Below, in pieces: positions 1 to 13,504 of a stretch of 64,000 nt of DNA. Below the pieces are notes generated by a model. That model was given only the letters and a program-made list of their open reading frames with translations. It made no database searches and was not told the origin of the DNA. The position numbers and the translations under genes are program-made. Each line of letters begins with the position of its first letter. Positions within the stretch are counted from its first letter, which is position 1. This DNA comes from Citrobacter sp. On2M. GTDB lineage: Bacteria > Pseudomonadota > Gammaproteobacteria > Enterobacterales > Enterobacteriaceae. The stretch is from contig NZ_WPCV01000006.1 of assembly GCF_018035235.1 (NCBI RefSeq), positions 62,001-126,000 of the forward strand, written 5' to 3'.

Positions 1-62
1 GTAAGTGACTGGGGTGAGCGAGGAAAGCCAACACACCTGCAACTTGAAGTATGACGGGTATA
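1..62. repeat. ERIC element, right part (cut by window edge)
   Basis: The first 20 bases match the conserved ERIC core (the region used for the classical ERIC2 primer) and the rest follows the usual right arm ending in TATGACGGGTAT. The left half lies outside the window. It sits downstream of nrfG. Confidence 0.9.
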
Positions 63-295
63 TTATCATTATCATCTGCATGGCATTCAGCGCAACCCTC
101 TAAGAACAGGGACTTTAGCTGAATTTATGCATAAAAATGCAATTTTATCGCACTAAGTATGAATAACTTTTTGTTATAAAAGAATTTTAATATGTTCAAA
201 AATGAAGAAGTCATGGCATGAGTTTTTTTTGTCCGTTTGTTCGTTCGCCTGTTTTTTAAACAGGCCAAATGATACAAATCACAAAAAAAACAAAA
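63..295. other. AT-rich intergenic stretch downstream of nrfG
   Basis: No gene is visible. It contains a short palindrome at about 247-265 (GCCTGTTT/AAACAGGC) which could be a weak terminator for the nrf operon, but there is no clear U-tract next to it on the minus strand. Confidence 0.5.
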
Positions 296-916
296 TTATT
301 TTTGCCGATTCTGCAGTAATTTCGCCATATTAATCGAGTCAATCAGTTGCGCCCGGTTGACTCTCGGCGAGTTTAAATCGAGTACCTTTTGCCACTGCAA
401 AATGGCCTGCGAATAGTCGGCCTGCATAAACGCATCTGAGGCTAGCAGCATCAGCGCTGTCACCTCAGCCGGGTCCAGCGCCAGAGCCTTATCAATCATT
501 TCGCGAGTGGGCGGCGTCATATGTTGTCCGGCCTGGTAATACAATACCGTTGCCATCGCTGAATAAATCTCAGCATTTTCACCACCGACACGCAGCGCCT
601 GCTCGTAGGCCAGCAGCGCATTATGATACGCGTTTTGCCAAAGATAATACTCGCCGAGTTGCGCCCATTTCACACTATCACGTGGATTGGCACGAATTTG
701 CGATTGTAAGGAAAGCAGCTGTTTTTCCTGAACGTTTTCATCGGAGAACGCATGTAATGGATCTGCCAGTCGGGCCTGTTCCTGCCGTACCGCCTGCCAT
801 TTTGACGTCAACAGATAACCACCGATGCAGGCCACAACCATCACCACCACCACAGCAGTCAGCCGCTTCACGGGCATTGGTCGTAACGACGCTGTAGAAT
901 ATACGGGTTGGCTCAT
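296..916 (-). CDS. nrfG: NrfG, TPR subunit of the NrfEFG haem lyase
   Basis: 206 residues. The N-terminus is short and cytoplasmic, followed by one membrane helix ([18 protein letters not shown]) and a periplasmic domain with TPR-like helices (for example around [18 protein letters not shown]). In the family NrfG is the TPR partner of NrfE and NrfF, guiding haem attachment to the unusual CWSCK site of NrfA. The open frame extends upstream, but the ATG at 914-916 overlaps the nrfF stop as ATGA, which fixes the start. It is the last gene of the nrf operon. Confidence 0.93.
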   Translation of the reverse strand: MSQPVYSTASLRPMPVKRLTAVVVVMVVACIGGYLLTSKWQAVRQEQARLADPLHAFSDENVQEKQLLSLQSQIRANPRDSVKWAQLGEYYLWQNAYHNALLAYEQALRVGGENAEIYSAMATVLYYQAGQHMTPPTREMIDKALALDPAEVTALMLLASDAFMQADYSQAILQWQKVLDLNSPRVNRAQLIDSINMAKLLQNRQK

Positions 917-1320
917 GACACTTCGTCCTCTGCGCGCTGACGCCTTCTCACCCGCCAGACCACCACCCCTACAAGTAACAGCAGCAGGCACGGCAACGCC
1001 CACAGCAGCAGCGTTTGCTCATTCAACGGCGGGTTATACCGCACGAAATCGCCGTAACGATCGGTCATCCACGTGGTTATCTCGGCTTCACTTTTCCCTT
1101 CCGCCACCATGCTGTAAACCTGATGGCGCATGCTGACCGCTACCGGCGCATTGGATTCCAGCAAGTTTTGGTTTTGGCACTGCGGGCAGCGCAGCTGACT
1201 GGCAATCGACAGCGCTTTCTCCTGCTGTTGTGGGTTGGCAAAAGTCCATGTGTCCACAACCTGGGCATGCGTAGCGAAAGTGATAAAAAACAGAACGATA
1301 AAACCGCAGATATTACGCAT
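913..1320 (-). CDS. nrfF: NrfF, CcmH-like thiol protein of the NrfEFG haem lyase
   Basis: 135 residues: signal peptide, a CcmH-type domain with the redox motif RCPQC (Cys45 and Cys48) followed by QNQNL, then a C-terminal membrane helix ([19 protein letters not shown]) and a basic tail. The family reduces or handles the apocytochrome haem-binding cysteines before haem ligation; here the client is NrfA. The ATG at 1318-1320 lies inside the end of nrfE (8 bp overlap); a GTG further upstream would spoil the signal peptide. Translational coupling with nrfE and nrfG is likely. Confidence 0.94.
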   Translation of the reverse strand: MRNICGFIVLFFITFATHAQVVDTWTFANPQQQEKALSIASQLRCPQCQNQNLLESNAPVAVSMRHQVYSMVAEGKSEAEITTWMTDRYGDFVRYNPPLNEQTLLLWALPCLLLLLVGVVVWRVRRRQRAEDEVS

Positions 1321-3040
1321 CACGTTTCCTCCCTCGCCATCCACTCAGCAGCGCGCCAAAGACCATTAATAGCCCTCCGCCCCAAATCCAACGTACGCCG
1401 GTCTGCACGTACAAGCGCATGGCATAACGGTCCGGTCCTGTTTTTTCGCCCATCACCGCGTACCAGTCATGTAACAGATTCCAGCGGATCCCCGGCTCCA
1501 TCATCTGTTGACGGCGCGCGGCATAGAAGCGCCTTTCAGGCTGCAGGCTGCCAATGCGTTTTTCATCCTGCCACAGCGTGATCTGCGCTTTTTCACTGGT
1601 GTAGTTACCTTTTGCTTCCAGGTCCAGACGCTCAAAACGGAAAATGTAGCCTGCCAGTTCCACCTGCTGCCCCGGGCTCAGGTTCAGGCTTATCTCCTGA
1701 CGACTCCCGCAGGAAAAGACAATCCCGACGGCAAACACCAAAACCCCGGCATGCGCCAGCAGCGCCGGAAGCTGAGCACGTACAGGTACTTTGCGACTTC
1801 TGAACGTTGCCATCACGATAACCAGCAGCATCAGCAGCCCAAAGGGTAGCGTCGCACGATTAAAGTACGGTGCGCCCACAGAGAGCCGTCCCCAACCGAA
1901 CAGTCCGTAAATCATCGGGTAGAGCGTGCCAATCAGCACAATCATCAGCACCGCGCAAAAAAGCAGTAGCGCAACCAGAATCAGCATCTCGCGCGACCAG
2001 CCGCCAAAATGCGCACGTTGACGAATATTCTGCCCGCGCCAGGCATACAGCCCGAGCGACGCCAGGCTCAATACGGTAAACAGCGCAAACAGCGGCGCGG
2101 CGCGGACGTTATCCAGCGCGAAGGCATGTACTGAAACGAGAATGCCGGAACGCACAATCAACGTCCCCAGCAGCGATAAAATCAGCGTGACAATCGCCAG
2201 CAGCAGCGACCAATGGCGGAAGATCCCGCGCTGGCGCGTGATGTATAAGCTATGCAGCAGCGCGCTGGCGGAAAGCCAGGGCAATAAGGAAGCGTTTTCT
2301 ACCGGGTCCCAGAACCACCAGCCCCCCCAGCCCAGCTCGCAGTACGCCCACCAGGAGCCGAGAATAATCCCCAGCGTCAGAGCGCACCAACCGGGCAGCG
2401 CCCAGCGCCAGCACACCCAGGCGCTTTGTGCATTAAAGTCACCGCGCAGCAGCGAAGCCAGCGCCACGCCTGCCGCCACCATTAAACCACCATAACCCAG
2501 GTACAGCAGCGGCGGATGGAGGATTAACCCGAGATGTTGCAACATCGGATTAAGGTCACGCCCTTCAATGGCTGGCGGGAAGATGCGCACAAACGGATCG
2601 GACCATACCACCACAAACAACAGCAGCAGGGCCGTTATCATTGAGAGGACGCTGAGCGTCAGCGGAAACAGCGCATCGGTGTCACGTCGATAGCAAAAAG
2701 CGAACAGCGCGCTCCAGCCGGAAAGAAACAGCACCCACAGCAGCAGCGACCCTTCATGCCCGCCCCACACCGCGGCCAGTTTTAACCCCCACGGCAGCAG
2801 ACTGTAGCTATGCTGCGCAACATAGACTACCGAAAAGTCACTGGTCAGAAAGCAGAATACCAGAATGGCAAAGGCCAGCATCAGCAGCGAAAATTGCGTC
2901 CACACGCCCACACTTGCCAGGCGCATCAGGCCTTGCCAGCGCTGGCGGACACCCACCAACACGGCAAGCGGGGTCAATACGTTGACCCCGAGGCTTAATA
3001 ACAGTGCCAGAAAACCGGCTTCAGGAAGGAGAACGTCCAG
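1313..3040 (-). CDS. nrfE: NrfE, CcmF-like haem lyase membrane subunit
   Basis: CcmF/NrfE-family polytopic membrane protein with the WGG(H)EGSLLLW haem-handling motif and a second tryptophan-rich stretch (WWAYCELGWGGWWFWDP). It attaches haem to the special CWSCK site of NrfA together with NrfF and NrfG. There is no ATG or GTG at the proper start. The family N-terminus (LLPEAGFLALLL, first membrane helix) is encoded upstream of the first TTG at 2977, so I place the start at the CTG at 3038-3040, which has AAGG six bases upstream overlapping the nrfD stop. This gives 575 residues. If translation began at TTG 2977 the protein would be 554 residues and lack most of helix 1. Confidence 0.85.
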   Translation of the reverse strand: MDVLLPEAGFLALLLSLGVNVLTPLAVLVGVRQRWQGLMRLASVGVWTQFSLLMLAFAILVFCFLTSDFSVVYVAQHSYSLLPWGLKLAAVWGGHEGSLLLWVLFLSGWSALFAFCYRRDTDALFPLTLSVLSMITALLLLFVVVWSDPFVRIFPPAIEGRDLNPMLQHLGLILHPPLLYLGYGGLMVAAGVALASLLRGDFNAQSAWVCWRWALPGWCALTLGIILGSWWAYCELGWGGWWFWDPVENASLLPWLSASALLHSLYITRQRGIFRHWSLLLAIVTLILSLLGTLIVRSGILVSVHAFALDNVRAAPLFALFTVLSLASLGLYAWRGQNIRQRAHFGGWSREMLILVALLLFCAVLMIVLIGTLYPMIYGLFGWGRLSVGAPYFNRATLPFGLLMLLVIVMATFRSRKVPVRAQLPALLAHAGVLVFAVGIVFSCGSRQEISLNLSPGQQVELAGYIFRFERLDLEAKGNYTSEKAQITLWQDEKRIGSLQPERRFYAARRQQMMEPGIRWNLLHDWYAVMGEKTGPDRYAMRLYVQTGVRWIWGGGLLMVFGALLSGWRGRKRDA

Positions 3041-3048
3041 AAATCACC

Positions 3049-4005
3049 TTACGCAACGGTTAGCTGACCCGCATAGAGAATAAAAAAGCGCAGCAGCAGT
3101 ACGCCGGTCAGGCTGGCGCCGCACACTGCCAGCACGCCATGAAACGTCGAACTGCGATTGGCCCAGGGTTTTAGCAGCATCGGCAGTATCAACCCAAGCC
3201 CGGCCACGCCCAGCCAGAACCACCAGGTCCAGAATCCGCCGCCCAGTGCCGCCGCCAGCGCGCGCATTTTGCCGTCATCGCCCAGCGCCAGGCCGACGAA
3301 GAACGCCGCCAGCAGGAAGATCTCCAGCCATACCACCGGGACTTCCATGCGATGCACAAAGTGCGCTTCAGTACTGTGCGGATTGCTACGATGACGTAAC
3401 GCCATGGCGATCAGCGCCACCGCCGCGCCGGAGGAGATCCCGGAAAACAGGAACAGCACCGGCAGGATCGGGTTATTCAGGAACGGGTAGGATTTCAGCG
3501 CCGACAGCAGGAACCCGGTATACGCCCCGAGCAGGACCGCCAGTACCAGCATCAGCGTCTCAAGCGCGCGATGGAACGGCGTGATTAGTGTCAGGAGTTT
3601 TGACACAATCGTCAGTCGCGGCACGAACCGCTGCTGCAGTGCAATCACCTCTTTTTCAAAGATTTTTGCCAGCCACAGTACTAACACCACCATGTATAAC
3701 TGAAACAGCATGACCCCCATCGACATCACCGAAGTGAAGCTGTAGTGGAACATCAGTTTCCAGAAAGTCCATGGGCGCGTCAGGTGGAACACCAGAATCA
3801 GCAAACCGAAGATAATCGCCCCGGGCCCTAACACCAGCGTGGTGCGCAACAGCGTGCTGTCTGAACCGCCCGCCTCCGGATGGAAACGACGTAGCAAAAT
3901 TGCCAGCGTGACCAGTCCAGCGGAGATGCCTATCAGGAACAGATAGATGGCAATAGGCCAGTCCCACACCAGTGATTCGAAATGAAATGCAGAAGCGGAT
4001 GTCAT
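3049..4005 (-). CDS. nrfD: NrfD, membrane quinol-oxidising subunit of the nitrite reduction chain
   Basis: 318 residues, the usual length of NrfD, with about eight hydrophobic helices (starting PIAIYLFLIGISAGLVTLAI). NrfD-family proteins are cofactor-free membrane subunits that take electrons from menaquinol and pass them to an iron-sulfur partner, here NrfC, which feeds NrfB and NrfA in the periplasm. The ATG overlaps the nrfC stop as ATGA (4002-4005). Confidence 0.95.
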   Translation of the reverse strand: MTSASAFHFESLVWDWPIAIYLFLIGISAGLVTLAILLRRFHPEAGGSDSTLLRTTLVLGPGAIIFGLLILVFHLTRPWTFWKLMFHYSFTSVMSMGVMLFQLYMVVLVLWLAKIFEKEVIALQQRFVPRLTIVSKLLTLITPFHRALETLMLVLAVLLGAYTGFLLSALKSYPFLNNPILPVLFLFSGISSGAAVALIAMALRHRSNPHSTEAHFVHRMEVPVVWLEIFLLAAFFVGLALGDDGKMRALAAALGGGFWTWWFWLGVAGLGLILPMLLKPWANRSSTFHGVLAVCGASLTGVLLLRFFILYAGQLTVA

Positions 4006-4673
4006 TGGCTCACCTCCCCAAATTTAAAGGGAACGCGGTAGACCTTCGGTTTTGTGCCCAACGCCAGCTTGTAACGGTAGGTAGTTTTCTGCTGCAACAA
4101 GCGGGAGATATCGCTGTTGGGATCGTCCAGATTACCAAACGTCAGCGCCTTCGTCGGACATGACTCAACGCAGGCGGGCTGTTTGCCCGCTTTCAGGTTG
4201 GTTTTCCGGCAGAAATCGCATTTATCCGCCGTTTTACTCACCGGATGGATAAAGCGCACGCGATAAGGACACGCGGCGATACAGTACTGGCAGCCAACGC
4301 AAAGATCCGGGTTCACATCCACAATGCCGTTGGCGGCATCGCGATACGATGCCCCCGTCGGGCAGACGTCAACGCAGGGAGCGTGATCGCAATGCTGGCA
4401 CGAGTGACGGAAGAAGCGATACTTCACATCAGGAAATGTCCCTTGCGGCTCGCTGCGAATAATCGTCAGACGCGATACGCCTTCCGGCACGTTGTTAACT
4501 TCCCGACAAGCATCCATGCAGGCCGTACAGCCAATGCATAAAGACTCATCATGAACCATACCGTAACGTACGCCGTTGATGTTCAGCGTCTTCGCCACAA
4601 CGCGTCCCGCCGTCCCGCTCACTGCCACCAGCGCGCCGACGCCGGTGATAAACTGGCGACGAGAGCAACTCAT
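4002..4673 (-). CDS. nrfC: NrfC, periplasmic four-cluster ferredoxin subunit
   Basis: 223 residues. A twin-arginine signal ([19 protein letters not shown]) indicates Tat export in folded form. Four cysteine groups for [4Fe-4S] clusters are visible: [37 protein letters not shown] and CDFC...CVESCP. It links NrfD to the cytochrome NrfB. It overlaps nrfB and nrfD by ATGA junctions, so the three are translationally coupled. Confidence 0.96.
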   Translation of the reverse strand: MSCSRRQFITGVGALVAVSGTAGRVVAKTLNINGVRYGMVHDESLCIGCTACMDACREVNNVPEGVSRLTIIRSEPQGTFPDVKYRFFRHSCQHCDHAPCVDVCPTGASYRDAANGIVDVNPDLCVGCQYCIAACPYRVRFIHPVSKTADKCDFCRKTNLKAGKQPACVESCPTKALTFGNLDDPNSDISRLLQQKTTYRYKLALGTKPKVYRVPFKFGEVSQ

Positions 4674-5236
4674 GGATGCTCCTTAAGCAACGGAACCGAC
4701 GCCGGGTTAAAGTTCGGATTGTTACGCTGATCGCTGTGGCAATCGACGCAAATCTTGATCCGTCTTTTATCGCTTAGCGTCTGCATCGTGTCTTGCTTCG
4801 GATGCAGCGAGTGACAGCTGGCACACGCCACTTTGGTTACGTGGACATCGTGCGGCCAGAACGCTTTTTGCAACTGCTCAGGCAGGTGACAGGACATACA
4901 GACGCTGTTTTGCTGCTCCACGTTGTACATCGGCTCATTAAAACGCATCACATCCTTCACCCCTTCACGGTGGTTCGGTGACGGCTGGCCGTGACAGTTA
5001 GTGCAAGTGACCGGCAGTTTGTTATTCGGGTTGATAACGTCTGCATGCTTACCATGCATGCCTTCGGTATCGGGCTTATGACAATCCAGACAGGCGGCAT
5101 CCGGATTACGCTGTTGGGTAACCGTCCAGCGTTGATCCGACTCCTGCGGCGTTGGCGTGGCTGTGATTCCACTCAGGCTCCAGAACAAGCCTGACGCCAG
5201 CACCCCAGCAGTTAATAACGAACGTAATACGCTCAT
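4670..5236 (-). CDS. nrfB: NrfB, pentahaem cytochrome c, electron donor to NrfA
   Basis: 188 residues with a signal peptide and five CxxCH haem-binding motifs (CLDCH, CTNCH, CMSCH, CASCH, CVDCH), the number expected for NrfB. It delivers electrons to the NrfA dimer in the periplasm. A GTG two codons upstream is part of the ribosome-binding site (GGAG), so the ATG at 5234-5236 is the start. A small GC hairpin at about 5258-5272 separates it from nrfA and may lower expression of the distal genes relative to nrfA. Confidence 0.95.
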   Translation of the reverse strand: MSVLRSLLTAGVLASGLFWSLSGITATPTPQESDQRWTVTQQRNPDAACLDCHKPDTEGMHGKHADVINPNNKLPVTCTNCHGQPSPNHREGVKDVMRFNEPMYNVEQQNSVCMSCHLPEQLQKAFWPHDVHVTKVACASCHSLHPKQDTMQTLSDKRRIKICVDCHSDQRNNPNFNPASVPLLKEHP

Positions 5237-5280
5237 ATTCACTCCGTTGAGTTATCCGCCCCTTGCGGGGCGAAATGGGG

Positions 5281-7151
<1,871 letters not shown>

Positions 7152-9110
7152 ATGAGCCAAATACATAAACACGCTATTCCCGCAAACATTGCGGATCGTT
7201 GCCTGATAAATCCGGAGCAGTACGCAGAGAAATACCAGCAATCCGTTAACGAGCCCGACACATTTTGGGGCGAACAGGGAAAAATTATTGATTGGATCAA
7301 GCCATACAGCCAGGTGAAGAACACTTCCTTTGCACCCGGCAACGTGTCGATTAAATGGTACGAAGACGGCACCCTGAATCTGGCCGCAAACTGCCTTGAC
7401 CGCCATCTGCAGGAAAACGGCGATCGTACCGCCATCATCTGGGAAGGCGATGATGCTACCCAGAGTAAAAACATTACCTATCGCGAACTGCATCGCGATG
7501 TCTGCCGTTTTGCTAATACATTGCTGGATTTAGGCATTAAAAAAGGCGATGTGGTGGCGATCTATATGCCAATGGTTCCGGAAGCTGCGGTAGCCATGCT
7601 GGCTTGCGCCCGTATTGGCGCAGTGCATTCGGTCATCTTCGGCGGGTTCTCGCCGGAAGCCGTCGCTGGACGTATCATCGATTCCAATTCGCGCCTGGTG
7701 ATCACCGCCGATGAAGGCGTGCGCGCTGGACGCAGCATCCCGCTGAAAAAGAACGTCGATGATGCGCTGAAAAACCCGAACGTGAAGACCGTAGAGCATG
7801 TGGTCGTCCTCAAACGTACCGGTGGTAAAACAGAATGGCAGGAAGGCCGTGATCTGTGGTGGTCCGATCTTATTGAGAAAGCCAGCCCGGACCATCAGCC
7901 AGAAGAAATGAACGCGGAAGATCCGCTGTTTATCCTGTATACCTCCGGTTCAACCGGCAAGCCGAAAGGCGTGCTGCATACCACCGGCGGATATCTGGTC
8001 TACGCCGCCACCACCTTTAAGTATGTATTTGACTACCATCAGGGCGATATCTACTGGTGTACCGCGGACGTGGGTTGGGTAACCGGGCACAGCTATTTGT
8101 TGTACGGTCCGCTGGCCTGCGGCGCAACCACGCTGATGTTCGAAGGCGTACCAAACTGGCCAACCCCGGCGCGTATGTCGCAGGTTGTGGACAAGCACCA
8201 GGTCAATATTCTGTATACCGCACCGACCGCCATCCGCGCCCTGATGGCCGAAGGCGATAAAGCAATTGAAGGTACTGACCGTTCATCGCTGCGTATCCTG
8301 GGTTCCGTTGGCGAGCCGATCAACCCGGAAGCATGGGAGTGGTACTGGAAGAAGATCGGCAACGAAAAATGTCCGGTCGTTGATACCTGGTGGCAGACCG
8401 AAACCGGGGGATTCATGATCACCCCACTGCCAGGCGCTACCGAGCTGAAAGCCGGTTCCGCCACCCGTCCATTCTTTGGCGTACAGCCTGCAATTGTCGA
8501 TAACGAAGGTAACCCGCTGGAAGGCGCGACCGAAGGCAACCTGGTGATTACCGACTCATGGCCGGGTCAGGCGAGAACGCTGTTTGGCGATCACGAACGC
8601 TTTGAGCAAACCTACTTCTCTACCTTCAAAAATATGTACTTCAGCGGCGACGGCGCGCGTCGTGACGAAGACGGCTATTACTGGATCACCGGACGTGTGG
8701 ACGATGTGCTAAACGTCTCCGGTCACCGTCTGGGAACGGCTGAAATCGAATCGGCGCTGGTGGCACATCCGAAGATTGCCGAGGCCGCAGTGGTCGGTAT
8801 CCCACATAATATTAAAGGCCAGGCGATCTACGCCTACATCACGCTGAATCACGGCGAAGAGCCGTCACCTGAGCTGTACGCCGAAGTTCGCAACTGGGTA
8901 CGTAAAGAAATTGGCCCGCTGGCAACCCCAGACGTACTGCACTGGACCGACTCACTGCCGAAAACCCGCTCAGGCAAAATCATGCGCCGTATTTTGCGAA
9001 AAATCGCGGCGGGCGATACCAGCAATCTGGGCGATACCTCAACCCTCGCCGATCCTGGCGTGGTAGAGAAACTGCTCGAAGAGAAGCAGGCCATCGCAAT
9101 GCCATCATAA
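7152..9110 (+). CDS. acs: Acetyl-CoA synthetase
   Basis: 652 residues, full length. Adenylate-forming enzyme: acetate + ATP + CoA to acetyl-CoA + AMP + PPi, used for scavenging low acetate. Visible motifs are the P-loop [11 protein letters not shown], the TWWQTETGG acetate/adenylate region and [11 protein letters not shown], whose lysine is residue 609, the site of reversible acetylation by Pat/CobB in the family. Followed by yjcH and actP; the gap contains a REP and an ERIC element. Confidence 0.98.
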   Translation: MSQIHKHAIPANIADRCLINPEQYAEKYQQSVNEPDTFWGEQGKIIDWIKPYSQVKNTSFAPGNVSIKWYEDGTLNLAANCLDRHLQENGDRTAIIWEGDDATQSKNITYRELHRDVCRFANTLLDLGIKKGDVVAIYMPMVPEAAVAMLACARIGAVHSVIFGGFSPEAVAGRIIDSNSRLVITADEGVRAGRSIPLKKNVDDALKNPNVKTVEHVVVLKRTGGKTEWQEGRDLWWSDLIEKASPDHQPEEMNAEDPLFILYTSGSTGKPKGVLHTTGGYLVYAATTFKYVFDYHQGDIYWCTADVGWVTGHSYLLYGPLACGATTLMFEGVPNWPTPARMSQVVDKHQVNILYTAPTAIRALMAEGDKAIEGTDRSSLRILGSVGEPINPEAWEWYWKKIGNEKCPVVDTWWQTETGGFMITPLPGATELKAGSATRPFFGVQPAIVDNEGNPLEGATEGNLVITDSWPGQARTLFGDHERFEQTYFSTFKNMYFSGDGARRDEDGYYWITGRVDDVLNVSGHRLGTAEIESALVAHPKIAEAAVVGIPHNIKGQAIYAYITLNHGEEPSPELYAEVRNWVRKEIGPLATPDVLHWTDSLPKTRSGKIMRRILRKIAAGDTSNLGDTSTLADPGVVEKLLEEKQAIAMPS

Positions 9111-9124
9111 CGATAACCATGAAA

Positions 9125-9154
9125 TGCCCGATGGCGCGCTGCTTATCGGGCCTA
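9125..9154. repeat. REP (palindromic unit)
   Basis: GCCCGATGGCGCGCTGC followed by TTATCGGGCCTAC forms an imperfect GC-rich hairpin typical of REP units, directly after the acs stop codon. It may stabilise the acs end of the message or attenuate the downstream genes. Confidence 0.75.
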
Positions 9155-9204
9155 CAAATCCTATCCCTACCCCTCCCCTGACCGGGAGGGAAATATAAAA
9201 ACCC

Positions 9205-9328
9205 TCCCCCAAAGGATTTCGTGTTACAGGAAGGCGACCAGCAAGCATATCCCCAGGAGCATAGATGACTATGTGGCTGGAGTAGGCAAGTGCGGCCAAC
9301 GAACCTGTAGCACGAAAGACGCAGGGGG
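9205..9328. repeat. ERIC element between acs and yjcH
   Basis: About 124 bp. The central core reads ATCCCCAGGAGCATAGATGA and the arms are inverted (CCCCC..TTCGTGTTACAGG against CCTGTAGCACGAA..AGGGGG). The right end stops just before the yjcH ribosome-binding site, so the element lies inside the acs-yjcH-actP transcript and would fold into a long hairpin. Confidence 0.9.
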
Positions 9329-9346
9329 ACCTCTGGAGATTCTGTG

Positions 9347-11307
<1,961 letters not shown>

Positions 11308-11318
11308 TCCCACCTCCT

Positions 11319-11345
11319 CTTCCCCGGTTATTTTGACCGGGGAAG
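11319..11345 (+). terminator. Terminator hairpin after actP
   Basis: Perfect 10-bp stem CTTCCCCGGT/ACCGGGGAAG with a 7-base loop directly after actP. The T-run is short, so termination may be partial. Confidence 0.7.
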
Positions 11346-11357
11346 AATTTCTGTCAA

Positions 11358-11684
11358 TTATGTGGGATTCTCATCCGTTATAAAGCGGCGAGCAGGAACA
11401 GCGATAAGCAACAGGAAAACAATCGAGCACACAATATTTAGCCACTGCCAGCCCTTCCAGAAAGCCAGCAACCCGGCTCCCCAGTGAATAATCGCAATGA
11501 TCACTGGAAATGGCATCAACTCCCGATACCGTTTGGTGATGACTAAAAAACCACAGTAATAGCTTAAAATAATCCCCAGCCAATTGATAAAAATAGCGAA
11601 GTTGCTAAAAGGATTCGCAACTAAAAACCATGTTGTAAATAATGAAATAACGGTAATCAATACAAAATAAAGAAAAAACTTCAA
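11358..11684 (-). CDS. Small four-helix membrane protein of unknown function
   Basis: I do not recognise it. 108 residues from the TTG at 11682-11684, with about four hydrophobic helices (FFLYFVLITVISLF, FAIFINWLGIILSYYCGFLV, PVIIAIIHWGAGLLAF, NIVCSIVFLLLIAV). The same frame continues upstream for about 20 codons (reading LNDLFLGWRKGVLGR before the TTG) but contains no ATG or GTG, so either TTG is the start or an original start codon has been lost. AT-richer than its neighbours. On the same strand as, and just downstream of, the DUF4431-type gene. The arrangement recalls an accessory module, but nothing shows what it does. Confidence 0.6.
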   Translation of the reverse strand: MKFFLYFVLITVISLFTTWFLVANPFSNFAIFINWLGIILSYYCGFLVITKRYRELMPFPVIIAIIHWGAGLLAFWKGWQWLNIVCSIVFLLLIAVPARRFITDENPT

Positions 11685-11779
11685 CCGTCCCAGAACACCT
11701 TTTCTCCAGCCCAGAAATAAATCATTGAGTATATTTACTTGATATCCTTATTCTCTGTTTCTCACGTAATATATTGTTT

Positions 11780-12733
11780 TTATCCAGCGGTAAAACTGCG
11801 CACCAGGCGGAGTTTTCCATCAATCAATTCAAAATCATATATCGACGCACCATCACAATACTCTGAAAGGCCAGGCAGTTGGGCATTCGCCTCGGTACCC
11901 TGAGAAAGTCTTAAAATACCCTCTTCAAACTCCCCGTCGGCAACCGTATCGCAGGTTCCTTCCACCGTGTGACGCTGACCGTTTTCTTCATAATAAAATT
12001 GGCCGTCTTCATCAGCGGGATAATATTTTCGCTGCTGCTCCTGAGCAGATAGCGCATTAATTCTGTGTTCTTTTATCGTCAACGTGTCAGGGTTAACATC
12101 AAGGTCGTTCAGCCTCTGCAACCCCTCAATAATCTGCAATGCATGTTTATCAAACTCCGCTTCGGTAAGCGGTTCCGTCTCGATATCTTGTGATTCATCG
12201 TAGGGAATAAAATCTAAAAGGCTGCCCGGCAATGGGAATACAAAATACGTTTTCAACGCCGCAACGTTTTTCTCACGCAACGCCTGCTGGAACTGCTGAA
12301 ACTGAAGCAGCGCGCTCTTCTTCTGTTCAGGTGTGGTAAGAGTGCCAGCAGCTTTCACGTCATCAAGGATGAGCAGAACAGGGGTAAAGTGGCGACCAAT
12401 CTGGGCGTACATCGTTTTCCCGCTCAGGATGACCTCTTTTCCTAAAAGGGGAGCCAGATCGGCATAATCAATATAACGTTTGCCAGCAAGAATAAGCTGT
12501 ACTTCCGGCACGACATCATTTTCAGGTGCAAAATCACACTCAAACGGCTGATCGAGCTTTAAATAGTCATAAGTTACCGCTTCGTCACCATCCTTGATGC
12601 TTTCGTAGTTTGGGGGGCCGGGAAAAGTCTGTTGGATTAATGTCCCTTGCAGGGTCACCTGTTGGTCTTCATCGGGGCAATATGCCAATGCGACATGACT
12701 AAACAGTCCGACCAGTAGCCACATATATTTCAC
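11780..12733 (-). CDS. Secreted protein, probably DUF4431 family
   Basis: 317 residues from GTG 12731-12733, which follows AAGGA by eight bases and gives a good signal peptide (MKYMWLLVGLFSHVALA, likely cleaved before YCPDE). The N-terminal mature part, with the motif CPDEDQQVTLQGTL and PGPPNYES, is what I associate with DUF4431 proteins; this is from memory. The C-terminal half is acidic and rich in glutamine and glutamate. Four cysteines (near residues 19, 82, 261, 291) could form disulfides. It has no known enzyme motif. Not present here in E. coli K-12. Confidence 0.7.
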   Translation of the reverse strand: MKYMWLLVGLFSHVALAYCPDEDQQVTLQGTLIQQTFPGPPNYESIKDGDEAVTYDYLKLDQPFECDFAPENDVVPEVQLILAGKRYIDYADLAPLLGKEVILSGKTMYAQIGRHFTPVLLILDDVKAAGTLTTPEQKKSALLQFQQFQQALREKNVAALKTYFVFPLPGSLLDFIPYDESQDIETEPLTEAEFDKHALQIIEGLQRLNDLDVNPDTLTIKEHRINALSAQEQQRKYYPADEDGQFYYEENGQRHTVEGTCDTVADGEFEEGILRLSQGTEANAQLPGLSEYCDGASIYDFELIDGKLRLVRSFTAG

Positions 12734-12814
12734 GCTGAGTATCCTTACACTGCGATAAAAAAGGACCGTCAGTGTAAGAGACATAAACCTGAAAAAATAT
12801 CGTCCACCGAAAAA

Positions 12815-13504
12815 TCAGAACATGACCATCGCCACCAGCGGCGCAACCAATACCATCACCACGCCGGAAAGCATCATCACCAGACTGGCAACTACGCCCT
12901 CCTGCTGACCGAGCTCATAAGAGCGCGCCGTACCTGCCCCGTGCGACGCCGCGCCAAATCCTGCGCCTTTCGCCATCCCTTCACGAATGGAAAGGCGTAA
13001 AAACAGCACATCGCCGACCGCCATGCCGAATACGCCGGTCACCACCACGAACAAGGCCACCAGGTCCGGCTGCCCGCCCAACGGCTCTGCCGCCGCCAGC
13101 GCAAATGGCGTGGTGACAGAGCGCACCGCCAGACTGCGCTGGATCTCATCAGGCAACATAAACAAACGCGCCAGCCACACGGAGCTGGTGACAGCCACCA
13201 GCGTTGCCGTCACCACGCCCGCCGTCAGCGACATCCAGTGCCGCTTAATCACCGCAAGGTTGTCATACACCGGAACGGCAAACGCAATGGTTGCCGGGCC
13301 TAGCAGCCACAGCAGCCAGTGCGATTCACCAATATAGTTTTGCCAGGAGATATGGCCGAAGACTAGCATCAGCACCAGCAGGGCCGGGGTGAGAACTAAT
13401 GGCATCAGGGGTAATTTACGAAAACGGCGATACAGGCGCTTGTTGGCAAAATAGATGCCCAACGTAATCACCAGACACAACACGCTTAGCTGGAAATTAC
13501 TCAC
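12815..13504 (-). CDS. LrgB family membrane protein
   Basis: 229 residues with the LrgB signature region: SVTTPFALAAAEPLGG, then GFGAASHGAGTARSYELG near residues 180-200, and a hydrophobic C-terminus. LrgB/CidB proteins work with LrgA/CidA holin-like proteins and have been linked to murein hydrolase control and to pyruvate or glycolate movement in different organisms. It overlaps the lrgA-like gene by 8 bp. Sequence differs clearly from E. coli YohK, the paralogue in K-12, so no symbol is given. Confidence 0.88.
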   Translation of the reverse strand: MSNFQLSVLCLVITLGIYFANKRLYRRFRKLPLMPLVLTPALLVLMLVFGHISWQNYIGESHWLLWLLGPATIAFAVPVYDNLAVIKRHWMSLTAGVVTATLVAVTSSVWLARLFMLPDEIQRSLAVRSVTTPFALAAAEPLGGQPDLVALFVVVTGVFGMAVGDVLFLRLSIREGMAKGAGFGAASHGAGTARSYELGQQEGVVASLVMMLSGVVMVLVAPLVAMVMF

